Shown here piece after piece: positions 1 through 7,340 of a stretch of 13,545 nt of DNA. The DNA lies in contig MU631404.1 in NCBI GenBank assembly GCA_026770615.1, positions 343,009 through 356,553 on the forward strand. Direction: 5' to 3'. The position numbers were made by a program, and so were the translations under genes. This DNA is from Pavlovales sp. CCMP2436. Lineage: Eukaryota > Haptophyta > Pavlovophyceae > Pavlovales. Within the stretch, counting starts at the first letter, position 1; each line of letters opens with the position of its first letter. The notes below the pieces were generated by a model. The model worked only from the letters and a program-made list of their open reading frames with translations, was not told where the DNA came from and made no database searches.

Positions 1-1
1 G

Positions 2-283
2 TGGTCCAGCGACTGCGCCAAGGAGTCGCAGCAGCGCCACACCCGGCGATCCCGCCCTGCCGACCCTGAGCGAGACATCAAGGCTGCTGTCGCCCTCCTC
101 TCCAAAGGCAAGTTCTCCGACGCTGCAAAGCTGCTCGAGAACCATGGCCTCGCCGACATCTCGGACCCAGTTGTGCTGCAGCAGATACTCACCAAGCACC
201 CGTGCAGGAGGACGGCCATGCCGCCAGTCATCCCAGGCCTCGTCGCCACTAACCGGCTCGTGGTCGTAGGCCGCGTGCGCTAG
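2..283 (+). pseudogene. Non-LTR retrotransposon polyprotein fragment (segment just N-terminal to the RT domain)
   Basis: The frame is open from the window edge to a TAG at 281-283, about 93 residues. The centre reads AVALLSKGKFSDAAKLLEN followed by a stretch ending in LTKHP. This 'A..L..G..s.A...L ... L...HP' pattern is what I know from the region just before the RT domain in single-ORF non-LTR retrotransposons of protists and fungi. A DCAKESQQRH stretch at the start could be the tail of a zinc finger. The frame runs straight into a 14-bp minisatellite whose units carry CTAG, so the coding stops inside the first repeat units. No RT domain follows on this strand; a matching RT lies inverted at 8603-5501. 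Family assignment rests on one motif and is moderate. It could belong to the same original copy as that RT or to a second copy of the family. Confidence 0.55.
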
Positions 284-402
284 GCCGCGTGCTCTAGGCC
301 GCGTGCGCTAAGCCGCGTGCTCTGGCCGCGTGCTCTACGCCGCGCGCTCTACGCCACGCGCGCTGTGCCGCGCGCGCTAGGACGCGCGCACTAGGCGCGC
401 GC
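267..402 (+). repeat. 14-bp minisatellite, array 1 (about 9-10 units)
   Basis: Tandem units of about 14 bp with consensus TAGGCCGCGTGCTC; later units drift to TACGCCGCGCGCTC and similar, and one unit is shortened. The array begins in the last codons of the non-LTR fragment and ends just before 403. It is the reverse complement of the longer array at 8604-9076. Read in the direction of its adjoining retrotransposon ORF, each array has the same orientation. Confidence 0.9.
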
Positions 403-429
403 CGCAGAAAGTAGCAGCAGCAGCGGCAG

Positions 430-459
430 CTTTCGTAATTATTTATTAATTAACGGAAG
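430..459. repeat. AT-rich hairpin between minisatellite and DNA transposon
   Basis: Arms CTTTCGTAATTA (430-441) and TAATTAACGGAAG (447-459) pair over 12 positions with one G-T pair and one bulged A, around a 5-nt loop. CAG/GGC-rich triplet runs flank it. It sits in the 130 bp between array 1 and the TIR element, which hold no coding sequence I can recognise. Confidence 0.5.
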
Positions 460-531
460 CGGCGGCAGCAGCAGCTGCGGTGATATGTAAGGCAGCCATG
501 CATTGAATTATGTGCATGCTGGGCGTTAAAT

Positions 532-556
532 GACCCGTTTCAAAATCAGATGCCGG
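532..556 (+). repeat. Left terminal inverted repeat (25 bp)
   Basis: Perfect inverted match to 1289-1313, preceded by AAAT at 528-531. The immediately preceding T (531) and following A (1314) also pair, so the TIR may be read as 26 bp with an AAA duplication instead. Confidence 0.85.
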
Positions 557-1288
557 GATTTATATGAATTCCCGACAATTATATAAATTAAGTTAGTTTT
601 ATAGCTCGGATCATGGCGGCATTGCGGAAGGCAGAGAACTCGCGAGCGAAGTTCCGCACGCGTGTGATCTTGCCGGATGCGGAATTTCACTCGGATCGCC
701 GATCGGCCCGTTGAATCGTGAGATCGAGCTACAATAGTTCCAGCGCAGGAAGCGCGCGCGCAGTGTCAGCGCACGCAGCCTCTGCACGCGTAGCTGGCTG
801 GGCGGCACGAGATGCATCTCCGCCACCACAGTCACGCACGCGCGTGGAGGATTCTCGCGAGGCCAACGCGCAGGCCTGCCGCACGCGCACACGCAAGCTC
901 GAGTTGCTCTCCCGTCTCCGTGTGCACGCTCGCTCACCTCGCCGACCGCTTCCTTCGCTTCCGCGCGGGACGACAGGCGCGCGCGGTGCAGCGCGTGGCC
1001 CGTCGATGCGCTGGCGGACTCCAACCCGCGATGCGGCTGCGTTCATGGGGCTCGCCAAGCATCTGCGCGCGTGCATCACGGTGGCAAGGGTGAGCTTCGT
1101 TCCGTACCAGCAGACTACCGCGGAGCACGCACTGCTGGCCAACGCCGCGGCCAACTTAAGCAATATTTGTATCGGGGCGCTGGCGTGTAGGCACGTGCAC
1201 GCGCCCGCGTGCGCCACCGCCGCTACCCGTCGCCTTCTTCGTGCTCCCCCCGCGCCTCCAGCCAGCCACTCGGTGACATGTCGGAAAA

Positions 1289-1313
1289 CCGGCATCTGAT
1301 TTTGAAACGGGTC
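1289..1313 (-). repeat. Right terminal inverted repeat (25 bp)
   Basis: Perfect inverted match to 532-556, followed by AAAT at 1314-1317. Confidence 0.85.
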
Positions 1314-1317
1314 AAAT

Positions 1318-1739
1318 TCCACCTTACCGGAATGGTTAGCTTATGGGAGTCCCTGGATTACCAGTGTACATTCCCGGCCAGGTGCTATAAGGGAGGAGAG
1401 GGGGGGGAGCCTGTGGCAATTGCTACGAGTTCACCACCAACCTCTCCTCTACCACCACCATCCCTGCTGCCAGGACTAACGTCTGACGTCGACCAAGTCA
1501 GTGAGTGAACAACACCTGTTGAACCATGCTGAGCCGCTATATATATATATATATATATGAATAAGGGAGTGCTTATGGGGGGCCGGGTAGGTTCTCAAAT
1601 TGAACAGACCTGGCTTATCCATTTTGGCCCGACTTACGCTCGGCATTAAAACCCCTGAGTGTTGGGCTGACTATACTCGTCTGTGCACCGGCCGGCTGGT
1701 CCTCTCGGCCGCGCCAGTTGGGGAGCCGACAGAGGTTTC
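1318..1739. other. Gene-free stretch with microsatellite
   Basis: About 420 bp between the TIR element and the gag-like ORF. It holds a purine-rich G tract (about 1391-1409), a CCA/CTC-rich stretch (about 1431-1470), a TA microsatellite (1538-1558), and the 3' flank of the minus-strand gag-like ORF. I see no poly(A) tail, splice signal or protein motif. The minus frame continuing just past the gag-like stop gives only about 30 more residues and matches nothing I know. Confidence 0.5.
1538..1558. repeat. (TA)n microsatellite
   Basis: Uninterrupted alternating TA run of 21 nt, flanked by GAGCCGC and GAATAAG. Confidence 0.95.
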
Positions 1740-3788
1740 CTAATCGCCCACAGACCGTTGGTAGTTGGTGCCGCGCTTAGGCACCTTACCATTGTTACGG
1801 GCGATGCAGCGGGTGCAGAAATGCCCGTACGGGTAGGAGGCCGAAGTGCAGCCCGCAGCGCTGTTGAACTTGGAGCACGCCGTTCGGCCCTTGCGCGGCA
1901 GCGCGCGCCCTGCAGCCTTGACCTTGGCACCGGTGGTCCCGGAGTTGCCACCGGAGCCTCCGGCGTTCCCGCCGCCGGCGGAGGAGCCCGCGTTAGCGGA
2001 CTTGCCGGCGGCGGCGAGCTTCTGTTTCATCATCACGACGGAGCCAATCGTTTGCTCGAGGTTGGCGAAGCCCTGGTCCAGCGAATACCCGCGCGTCAGC
2101 TGCTGCGCCATCAGCGTAATAAGCTCGCGGTCGGAAGCTTGCAGCTCCAGCAGCGTGTCCGAGCCGAGGCGCATGACAAAGGCGACCCGCTTCTTACCAA
2201 TCCCAGGCGTGTTCATGACCGTGGGCCCACCGTGGACGTGCGGTGCCAGTTGGCACACGCCTGCGGCCGCCATCATGTAGCCCGCTTCCGGGGTGTGCGT
2301 GTCGCCCGCGGCGCCGATCGGCGACAGCTCGATGTTGCTTGCGACGGCAGCCAGCGCCTCGGAGCGCACGACCAGAGTCCGGATCGCCTGCCTGACGCTG
2401 GTCAGCTTCGGCGGAGCGCCAGTGGTCATAGCGCTCTCGTCGCGCAGCGTCATGTGCACGCCGCCGCCGATCACTATGTCGGCAAGCTTGCTCGAGTAGC
2501 CGTTGGCCAGAGCGCCGTGGGTGGTCTGCACTTTGTCGAGGTCAACGAGGCTGAGCTGCCCGCCGAGCAGCGCCCGTACCAACTGGAACGCCTGTGACGC
2601 GACCTGCATCTCCGCCTCGTTGAGCTCCTGCCAGGTCAGCGTGAGGTACACGGCCCAGATCTTGCGCCACCACCCGATCTTGAGGTTCGGGGTTTGGGCG
2701 CCGTCGGCCATCTCCTCCGGGTTGGTGGCCGCCCGAGGAGTGCGACGGGCGCGTGGTCTCCCGGCGCTCCAACGTGGTGCGCAGGCAGATCACCAGCGCG
2801 AAGATAAGCGATATGCGCTGCTCCTCGTCCGGGACCGCGTCCGTGTACTCGGCCGGGGCAGTCACCTCGACCCACTCGTGCAGGTGCATGATGGCCGTGA
2901 AGAGCGCGTCACCCTCGGTGGGGAAGCTGAGCAGCGAGAGGCCGCCGCTCATGCGGCAGGTCGCTGCAGGCGATCGCCCGGAGGGACGGGAGGCCGCAGA
3001 AGCTTAGCGCCTGCGCAAGCTCCTCGCCATAGGTCTCGTCGGCACGCACGCACAGCGTCACCAGCCCCGCGTCCGGGGAAGTCGGCCGGGTAGGCGTGAG
3101 CGCTTTCCCGAGCGCGCGGGCGGCGGGCGGCCGCGATTCGGCGGGGCGGATGCCGGCAGGGATGCGGGTCGCGGCGGCGGGCTTCGGCGTCGGTTCGCCA
3201 GTGGAGGTCGAACTGGACCCGTCGATCTGGATCTTAGCGCGCCCCTCCCCTTCAGCCGCGGCGTCGCTCCCCGTCGCCCCCTCCTCGATCTCGGCCGCGG
3301 CGCCGTCCGTCAGCTCCTCCTTGGTCTCGGTGCGCGGCGCCGTCTCGTCGGCAGACGCCGAAACCGCGTTGTGGGGCCGTGGGCCGCGGGCCGTACCCGC
3401 CCAGCCAGGCGCCTGACCGCCGGGGCGGGCCGCGCGCGGCGTGCGGGCGCGGCCCGCCCCCTTGGAGAAACGCAAGCCCTGCACCCTCGCGCGCATCACC
3501 TTGTCGAGGCGCGACTTGCCCTGACCCGTGCTTGTATCGACCGCGGCGGGAGTGTCGCTACCCTTGCTCTTCTTGGCCGCGGCAGGCCCCACCCCGGCCG
3601 ACAAAAGCTTCCACCAGCCTCTTCGAGCCCCTCGGCTTGTTGACGCCCGCCGCGTCGGGCGCCTTCGGCTCGGTGGCCATCGTCTTCGCCTTCTTGCCCA
3701 CGGAGGGCGACTTCTCGGTCGCCTCGAAGCGAGGGGCGGTGATGCCGGCGGTGCTGCGGCTCACGCGCTGCGAAGTGGGCTGCGACAT
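1740..3788 (-). pseudogene. Retroelement gag-like (ORF1) protein with C-terminal CCCH-type zinc finger, three frameshifts
   Basis: Reads from ATG at 3788-3786 (MSQPTSQRVS) to TAG at 1742-1740, about 680 codons if frames are followed. Frame changes fall near 3600 (at an AAAA/TTTT run), near 2955 and near 2760; each frame stays protein-like on its own side. The first third is Ala/Pro/Lys/Glu-rich and probably disordered. The middle (from about 2950, MSGGLSLLSFPTEG) looks globular and helical, with KLADIVIGGGVHMTL and SEALAAVASNIELSP segments. A Gly/Ser/Ala linker leads to a basic C-terminus with C-x8-C-x4-Y-x3-H then C-x2-C (1877-1806). This resembles the nucleic-acid-binding CCCH fingers of gag-like ORFs in protist non-LTR and DIRS-like elements, with the third Cys replaced by Tyr. 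It starts 387 bp from, and points away from, the DIRS-like RT at 4175. Which element it belonged to is not settled. Confidence 0.55.
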
Positions 3789-3836
3789 TCGGGCGAGTCT
3801 ACGTTCGAAGGAGCGTATAGGTCTTGGAGCGTTTTG

Positions 3837-3881
3837 CTTGACCGAGTTTAAAATTTGATATTTTGGAAAGACTCGGTCAAG
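3837..3881. repeat. 11-bp inverted repeat upstream of the gag-like ORF
   Basis: Perfect arms CTTGACCGAGT (3837-3847) and ACTCGGTCAAG (3871-3881) around a 23-nt AT-rich spacer. It lies about 50 bp upstream of the gag-like ATG (minus strand) and just before the plus-strand RT remnant begins. It could be a hairpin in the 5' leader of the gag-like transcript, or a scar at a rearrangement junction. Confidence 0.6.
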
Positions 3882-3903
3882 GACGGAGCGTGCACGATTC
3901 TAG

Positions 3904-4147
3904 CCGCGTGGGGTCAGCGCGCAGTCCCGTCCCGCAGGGGGGCGGGGGTGGAGCAATAGCGACCCTGGCTTGACGTACAAAGCGCCCGTGCCGCTTATCA
4001 GGCAACTGCAAGCTATGCACGTACTGTACGAGCGGCCGCCGGCAAAAGCCAACGAGCCAGCACGGCCCAATATTGGGCCAACGCCAACCGGACAGGCTAG
4101 CGCCCGAATTCAAAAATGGCGGGCTCGCAATGGGCGCGCGATGTGTT
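3904..4147 (+). pseudogene. Diverged upstream copy of the DIRS-like RT protein N-terminus
   Basis: After an in-frame TAG at 3901 the frame is open to TAA at 4145-4147, about 80 residues. It begins near SAQSRPAGG, passes IRQLQAMHVLYERPPAKANEP and ends in GRAMC. The RT ORF that follows starts with a SAQS segment and contains IKRLRLVRAPYDRPPAKATKP, so the two are related block for block. DNA similarity is clearest around GGCCGCCGGC and continues to about 4100 versus 4365. The copy has no start codon at the matching place and is followed directly by an A16 run. I read it as an old tandem duplication of the 5' part of the RT gene, and a dead one. Confidence 0.6.
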
Positions 4148-4163
4148 AAAAAAAAAAAAAAAA
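4148..4163 (+). repeat. A16 homopolymer
   Basis: Sixteen A residues between the two diverged copies of the RT N-terminus and 11 bp before the ATG at 4175. It could be slippage-expanded, or the 3' tail of a plus-strand retroposed piece whose body is the upstream copy. Confidence 0.9.
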
Positions 4164-4174
4164 TACTCACCACC

Positions 4175-5345
4175 ATGGCCGGTGCCTCTAGCGCGCAGTC
4201 CTGCCTCGCGTGGCTAAAGGGCGGCTCGGGCTCGGAGTTCGAGTCGTGTGTGCAGCGTATCAAACGCTTGCGGTTGGTGCGTGCGCCGTACGATCGGCCG
4301 CCGGCGAAGGCCACCAAGCCGGTGCGTGTCCTCTCGGGCTAGCGCCTACCGGGCGGCCTCGAGCCCGCTTCCGGCCATCCGAAAGAGCTCGCAGCTCTCT
4401 GCGCCATCGCCGGGGCGGTGGATGCGTCAGGGGAGGCGGCCCTCTCCCCGGAAGCTGTCTGGAACAAGGTGCTCCTCTTACCTAACCCCTTCGCGGGACG
4501 CGTCGGCGGCCTGCCAGCCGACCTGCGCGAGGCGGTGTCAATTCTCATCGAGAGACACCGGACCCACGGAGACGTGCCGGAGTGGCGCGCGGGGCGCTGG
4601 ACTGAATTCTGCAAGATTACGCAGGAGCTCGAGCCACTCAACGAGCGCCTACGCTCGCTCATGCCACAGTCAGTGGCCACAGTTGCTAGTCCCCTCGCCG
4701 TGGGCCTGGTGGCGTGCCTCATCGACGCGCTCGAGTGGCCGGACGTCGAGCTCCCACACCGCATAGTCTTTGGGTTCCCTGTGGTTAGGCTGATCCCGTT
4801 GAGCAACCTGTTCCGGCCTTGCGAGCAGCCTGCAACCATCTCGCTCGCCGACTTCGAAGCGGGTGGCAAAGGCGCAGTCGAGCGCGCCGTTGCACACGTC
4901 GCCCGCAATGCCAAGGCGGCGATCGCCAGAGGAGAACGCGCGCGCGTGGCGGCCGCCTACAACCAGTCGGTGGCGGAGGTGAGCCAGGGCCAAGCCCGTG
5001 GACCGCTGCCGTGCTCAGAAGTGGAGCGCCACAACTTCGAGCGGCTGCACCCCATCCCCCGCGGGGCTATCCCGAAAGGGGAAACGGGGGACGACTGGCG
5101 CGCCATCGACGACGCCGGGTGGAGCAAGCACAACGAGGCCACCGACGTGCGTGTGCGCTGACTTCCCGGGGCTGGTCTGTGAGGTGGTGGCGTCGCACTT
5201 CCCCGGCGGCGGCATGCCGGCGATGTTCACAGCCGGGGTTGACATTTTTTAGGTGTACAAACGGATACCGGTTAAGGACCCACGCTTCACGCTCGTCGCG
5301 TCCTGGAGTCCGGAGGCGTCCGCGGTCGTCTTCTTCGAAATCTTC
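4175..5345 (+). pseudogene. DIRS-like reverse transcriptase, 3'-truncated, with stops and a frameshift
   Basis: Starts at ATG 4175-4177 in a good eukaryotic context (CACCACCATGG). Frame 1 runs MAGASSAQSCLAW to an in-frame TAG at 4340-4342 and then stays open in the same frame to a TGA at 5159-5161. The frame shifts near 5155 and continues from CADFPGLVCEVV to TAG 5250-5252, then on in that frame. Upstream features fit the DIRS-type N-terminal region: a helical block with LPHRIVFGFPVVRLIPLSNL at about 4750-4810, then HPIPRGAIPKG and WRAIDDAGWSKHNEATDV (RT fingers; the 'wRxiDD...HNeA' pattern). The next block is GVDIF-stop-VYKRIPVKDPRF, RT motif A (D-I-F-K-x-Y-x-x-I-P expected, so AAG to TAG is likely), then SPEASAVVFF. 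Motif C (xxDD) is never reached: the coding ends just before a T8 run that is the A-tail of a minus-strand non-LTR element. DIRS-like is the best fit; another protist RT class is possible. Confidence 0.65.
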
Positions 5346-5352
5346 ACTCATA

Positions 5353-5360
5353 TTTTTTTT
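5353..5360 (-). other. A8 tail / 3' end of the minus-strand non-LTR element
   Basis: Eight T on the plus strand, so eight A on the minus strand, about 140 nt downstream of the stop codon of the non-LTR polyprotein. The plus-strand RT reading frame breaks off here. This is where the 3' end of the inserted element is expected. I could not find the matching target-site duplication at the other end. Confidence 0.6.
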
Positions 5361-5466
5361 AAACTACGACTTACTTACTATAGAAAAGGGCAGCAGGCAG
5401 TGGGTTGCAGACATTCTGTCTCAGAAGTGGTCGACTCCGAGCGTGTAGGCGTGACGACGTTCAGTC

Positions 5467-5498
5467 ACCCAGGCGGCATGTAGTTACCCAGGCGGCAT
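5467..5498 (-). repeat. Short direct repeat just after the non-LTR stop codon
   Basis: ACCCAGGCGGCAT at 5467-5479 and 5486-5498, 19-bp period, immediately 3' (minus strand) of the TAA. It may be a 3' UTR feature or slippage. Confidence 0.6.
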
Positions 5499-6989
5499 AC
5501 TTAGGCGCCGATTCCAAACCGTGTCTCCCTGCGGAGGTGGTACGCGCCCTCAGCCCACTCGTCGGGATTGCCGTCGTTGTCGCTGTCAGTGCGTGTACCG
5601 CCGCCGTTGCCGGAGCCGGTGCCGGTGCGCTCCAATCGCGCGCGCGCAATGATGACCTTGGCGTGCCCTCGAAGTGCGCACATGCCGATCTCCTGTCTTA
5701 TCTTCCACAGGAGAGTGCTGCGCGCTTGCGCAGCGGAGGGGGCCCCCATGCGAGCTTGGAGCGCTCTTGCGTCCATGCTGGCGAGGTCTCCGACGAAGGA
5801 TTCCAGGTCGTCAGACCACTCGCCGAAGGCTCCAATCACGAGGGCAGCGAACGCGGGGCCGCCTGCAGTGCAGAAGGTCTGTGCGCGGGCCTGCATCGGG
5901 TCAGTCTGTCCGGGGGTCGTGTGGAAGAAGTCGCGATCAATCTTGATGAGCTCCGCCATGCGTTCTACCGGAAGCGAGTCAGCTCGCCTGCCCACAGCAC
6001 GCCCAGTGTAGTTGCCGTCGGTGTCCCTGTACCGAGTCCTGCAGAACACCATGGTCTTGAGTTCAAGCAGTCGCGGGACCGCCCGCCCACCCTTGTGGTC
6101 GTACTCGGCGTAGAGGTCGACCTTCGGCCCGGGTCGCCGGCCTACCCCACCGAAGAAGAGCCGGTACGCGGCCTGGTTGGAGACGAGTACCGAGGCGAAG
6201 ATGTCTCCCGCCTCGGTGCGCGCGTGCGCACCCATTCTCCTCGCAACCTTAGCCAGGAGTGTGAGGAGCGGATTGTGCCTGAGCTTGGAGATGTGGTCGC
6301 CGATGACGCTCTGCCCGGTGGCCGCGACAATGTTTTCTCCGTGCACGTCGATGTCGCGGTTGAACAACCGCGCGCCACGCGCGGCTAGGCCGACGCAGAT
6401 GGGACTCGGGACGCCGATGAAGCGTTCTTCACCCACTCGCCGATGGTGCAGGCGCCGTAGCCAATCGGAAGCGCGGCCACCCATGTAGAGCTGTTGCGGT
6501 CGATGCTCCTAACCAAGTGCACGACGCGATCGCTCCGCGGGAGCGCGTTGATCCGCATCTTGAGCGCGTCAAACCGCTGCGCCTCGCGGTCCTCGGTGAG
6601 GTCCTTCTGCATGTTGAGGCTTGACTTGCCTGTGAGATCCCTGCGCACCATCGGCCAGGCCTCCTCTGGGGGGAGGTGTAGCACACGGGTTGGCAGGTCT
6701 GCGTTGATCATCGCTCCAGCACCGACGCCAGCCTCCTGTTGCATCTCGAGCCAGCAGCGGAGGAACGCCTGTCCCTGCCGTGGTGGCGGTAGCGGTCTGG
6801 GGAGGCCTGGTCGCGGCAAGTGCAGGTATGACCGCAAAGTTGCGAAAGTAGCGGTCGGCTCGTCCACGATGCCAAGAAAGTTGAGCACTGCCTGGATCAT
6901 AGCGCCACAGAAGGCGGCGAGGACGATGTCGACCATGCGTCGAAGTCCGGCGCCCCGGTAGCGGCGGAGGAGTGCGAGGCGGGCAGTGG

Positions 6990-6994
6990 CAGTG
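6990..6994. repeat. Target-site duplication, left copy (CAGTG)
   Basis: Direct copy of 7336-7340, directly abutting the solo LTR. Confidence 0.85.
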
Positions 6995-7335
6995 TGTTGG
7001 AGGTATGGCTCTTGTATTTGCTCTTATAGCTACTGATCAGGGCTATTGCATATACCCAAGCCTTACTGCCTACATGCCTGCCGCAGCACACAGCACCGCA
7101 CACACTTACTGGCCACAACCCGTGTCATACGGGAGCTAGTTGCTGGTTTGGCTCATTTTAAATTGTGTTGCCACTCAGTGATCGCTCAGTTTGCCGTCCG
7201 CCACTGATCGCGTTGCGCTGATCGCTCGTGAAGATCTAACACGCTGTATTTGATCCTGCCGCCCGTCGAGACGACGGGCACCCTCTAGCGCTGCAAGGAC
7301 TAGAGGAGAGACGGAGCGACCGGTTAACACCAACA
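6995..7335. mobile_element. Solo LTR of Ty1/copia type with 5-bp target duplication
   Basis: The segment begins TGTTGGAGGTATGG and ends GGTTAACACCAACA, the TG..CA ends and TGTTGG/CCAACA inverted tips typical of Ty1/copia LTRs. CAGTG flanks both sides (6990-6994 and 7336-7340). Removing the LTR and one CAGTG restores an uninterrupted non-LTR reading frame across the site (DDQLATATARLALL), which fixes both ends to the base. Inside are two hairpins: GCCCGTCG/CGACGGGC with a 3-nt loop (7261-7279), and CCTCTAG/CTAGAGG next to it. There are also three near-copies of TGATCGC (7179-7226) and a TATAAGAG on the minus strand near 7030-7023. No internal retrotransposon sequence remains, so LTR-LTR recombination removed it. 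Orientation is not certain. Confidence 0.88.
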
Positions 7336-7340
7336 CAGTG
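7336..7340. repeat. Target-site duplication, right copy (CAGTG)
   Basis: Direct copy of 6990-6994, directly abutting the solo LTR. Confidence 0.85.

Larger units (their letters stand above)
532..1313. mobile_element. Non-autonomous DNA transposon (MITE-like) with perfect 25-bp TIRs and AAAT target duplication
   Basis: Positions 532-556 (starting GACCCGTTTCAAAATCAG) and 1289-1313 are perfect reverse complements over 25 bp. The similarity resumes further in: TTCCCGACA at 569-577 against TTTCCGACA on the other end, after a 12-bp extra stretch on the left. AAAT flanks both ends (528-531 and 1314-1317), giving an apparent 4-bp target duplication. The element is 782 bp. Its left 75 bp is AT-rich and the rest is GC-rich. 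Open frames exist on both strands inside (such as 718-1299 + and 1322-729 -), but their composition is low-complexity Arg/Ala/Ser and I recognise no transposase motif, so I do not call them genes. The superfamily is undetermined: the 4-bp TSD and GACCC ends fit no superfamily I can name safely. The interior could be captured genomic sequence. Confidence 0.8.

Noticed and set aside
526..531. TTAA-type (piggyBac) target site at the TIR element
   Set aside because: TTAA occurs just left of the element (526-529) but not at the right end, where AAAT abuts the TIR; the shared flank is AAAT.
611..1322. Overlapping open frames inside the TIR element
   Set aside because: Low-complexity, on both strands at once, with no transposase motif; not supported as genes.
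1683..2597. 304-codon open frame on the plus strand
   Set aside because: Antisense shadow of the gag-like ORF; GC-rich coding often leaves the opposite strand open.
5405..6388. 327-codon plus-strand open frame
   Set aside because: Antisense of the C-terminal nuclease part of the non-LTR polyprotein, which has recognisable RHN and LELK motifs.
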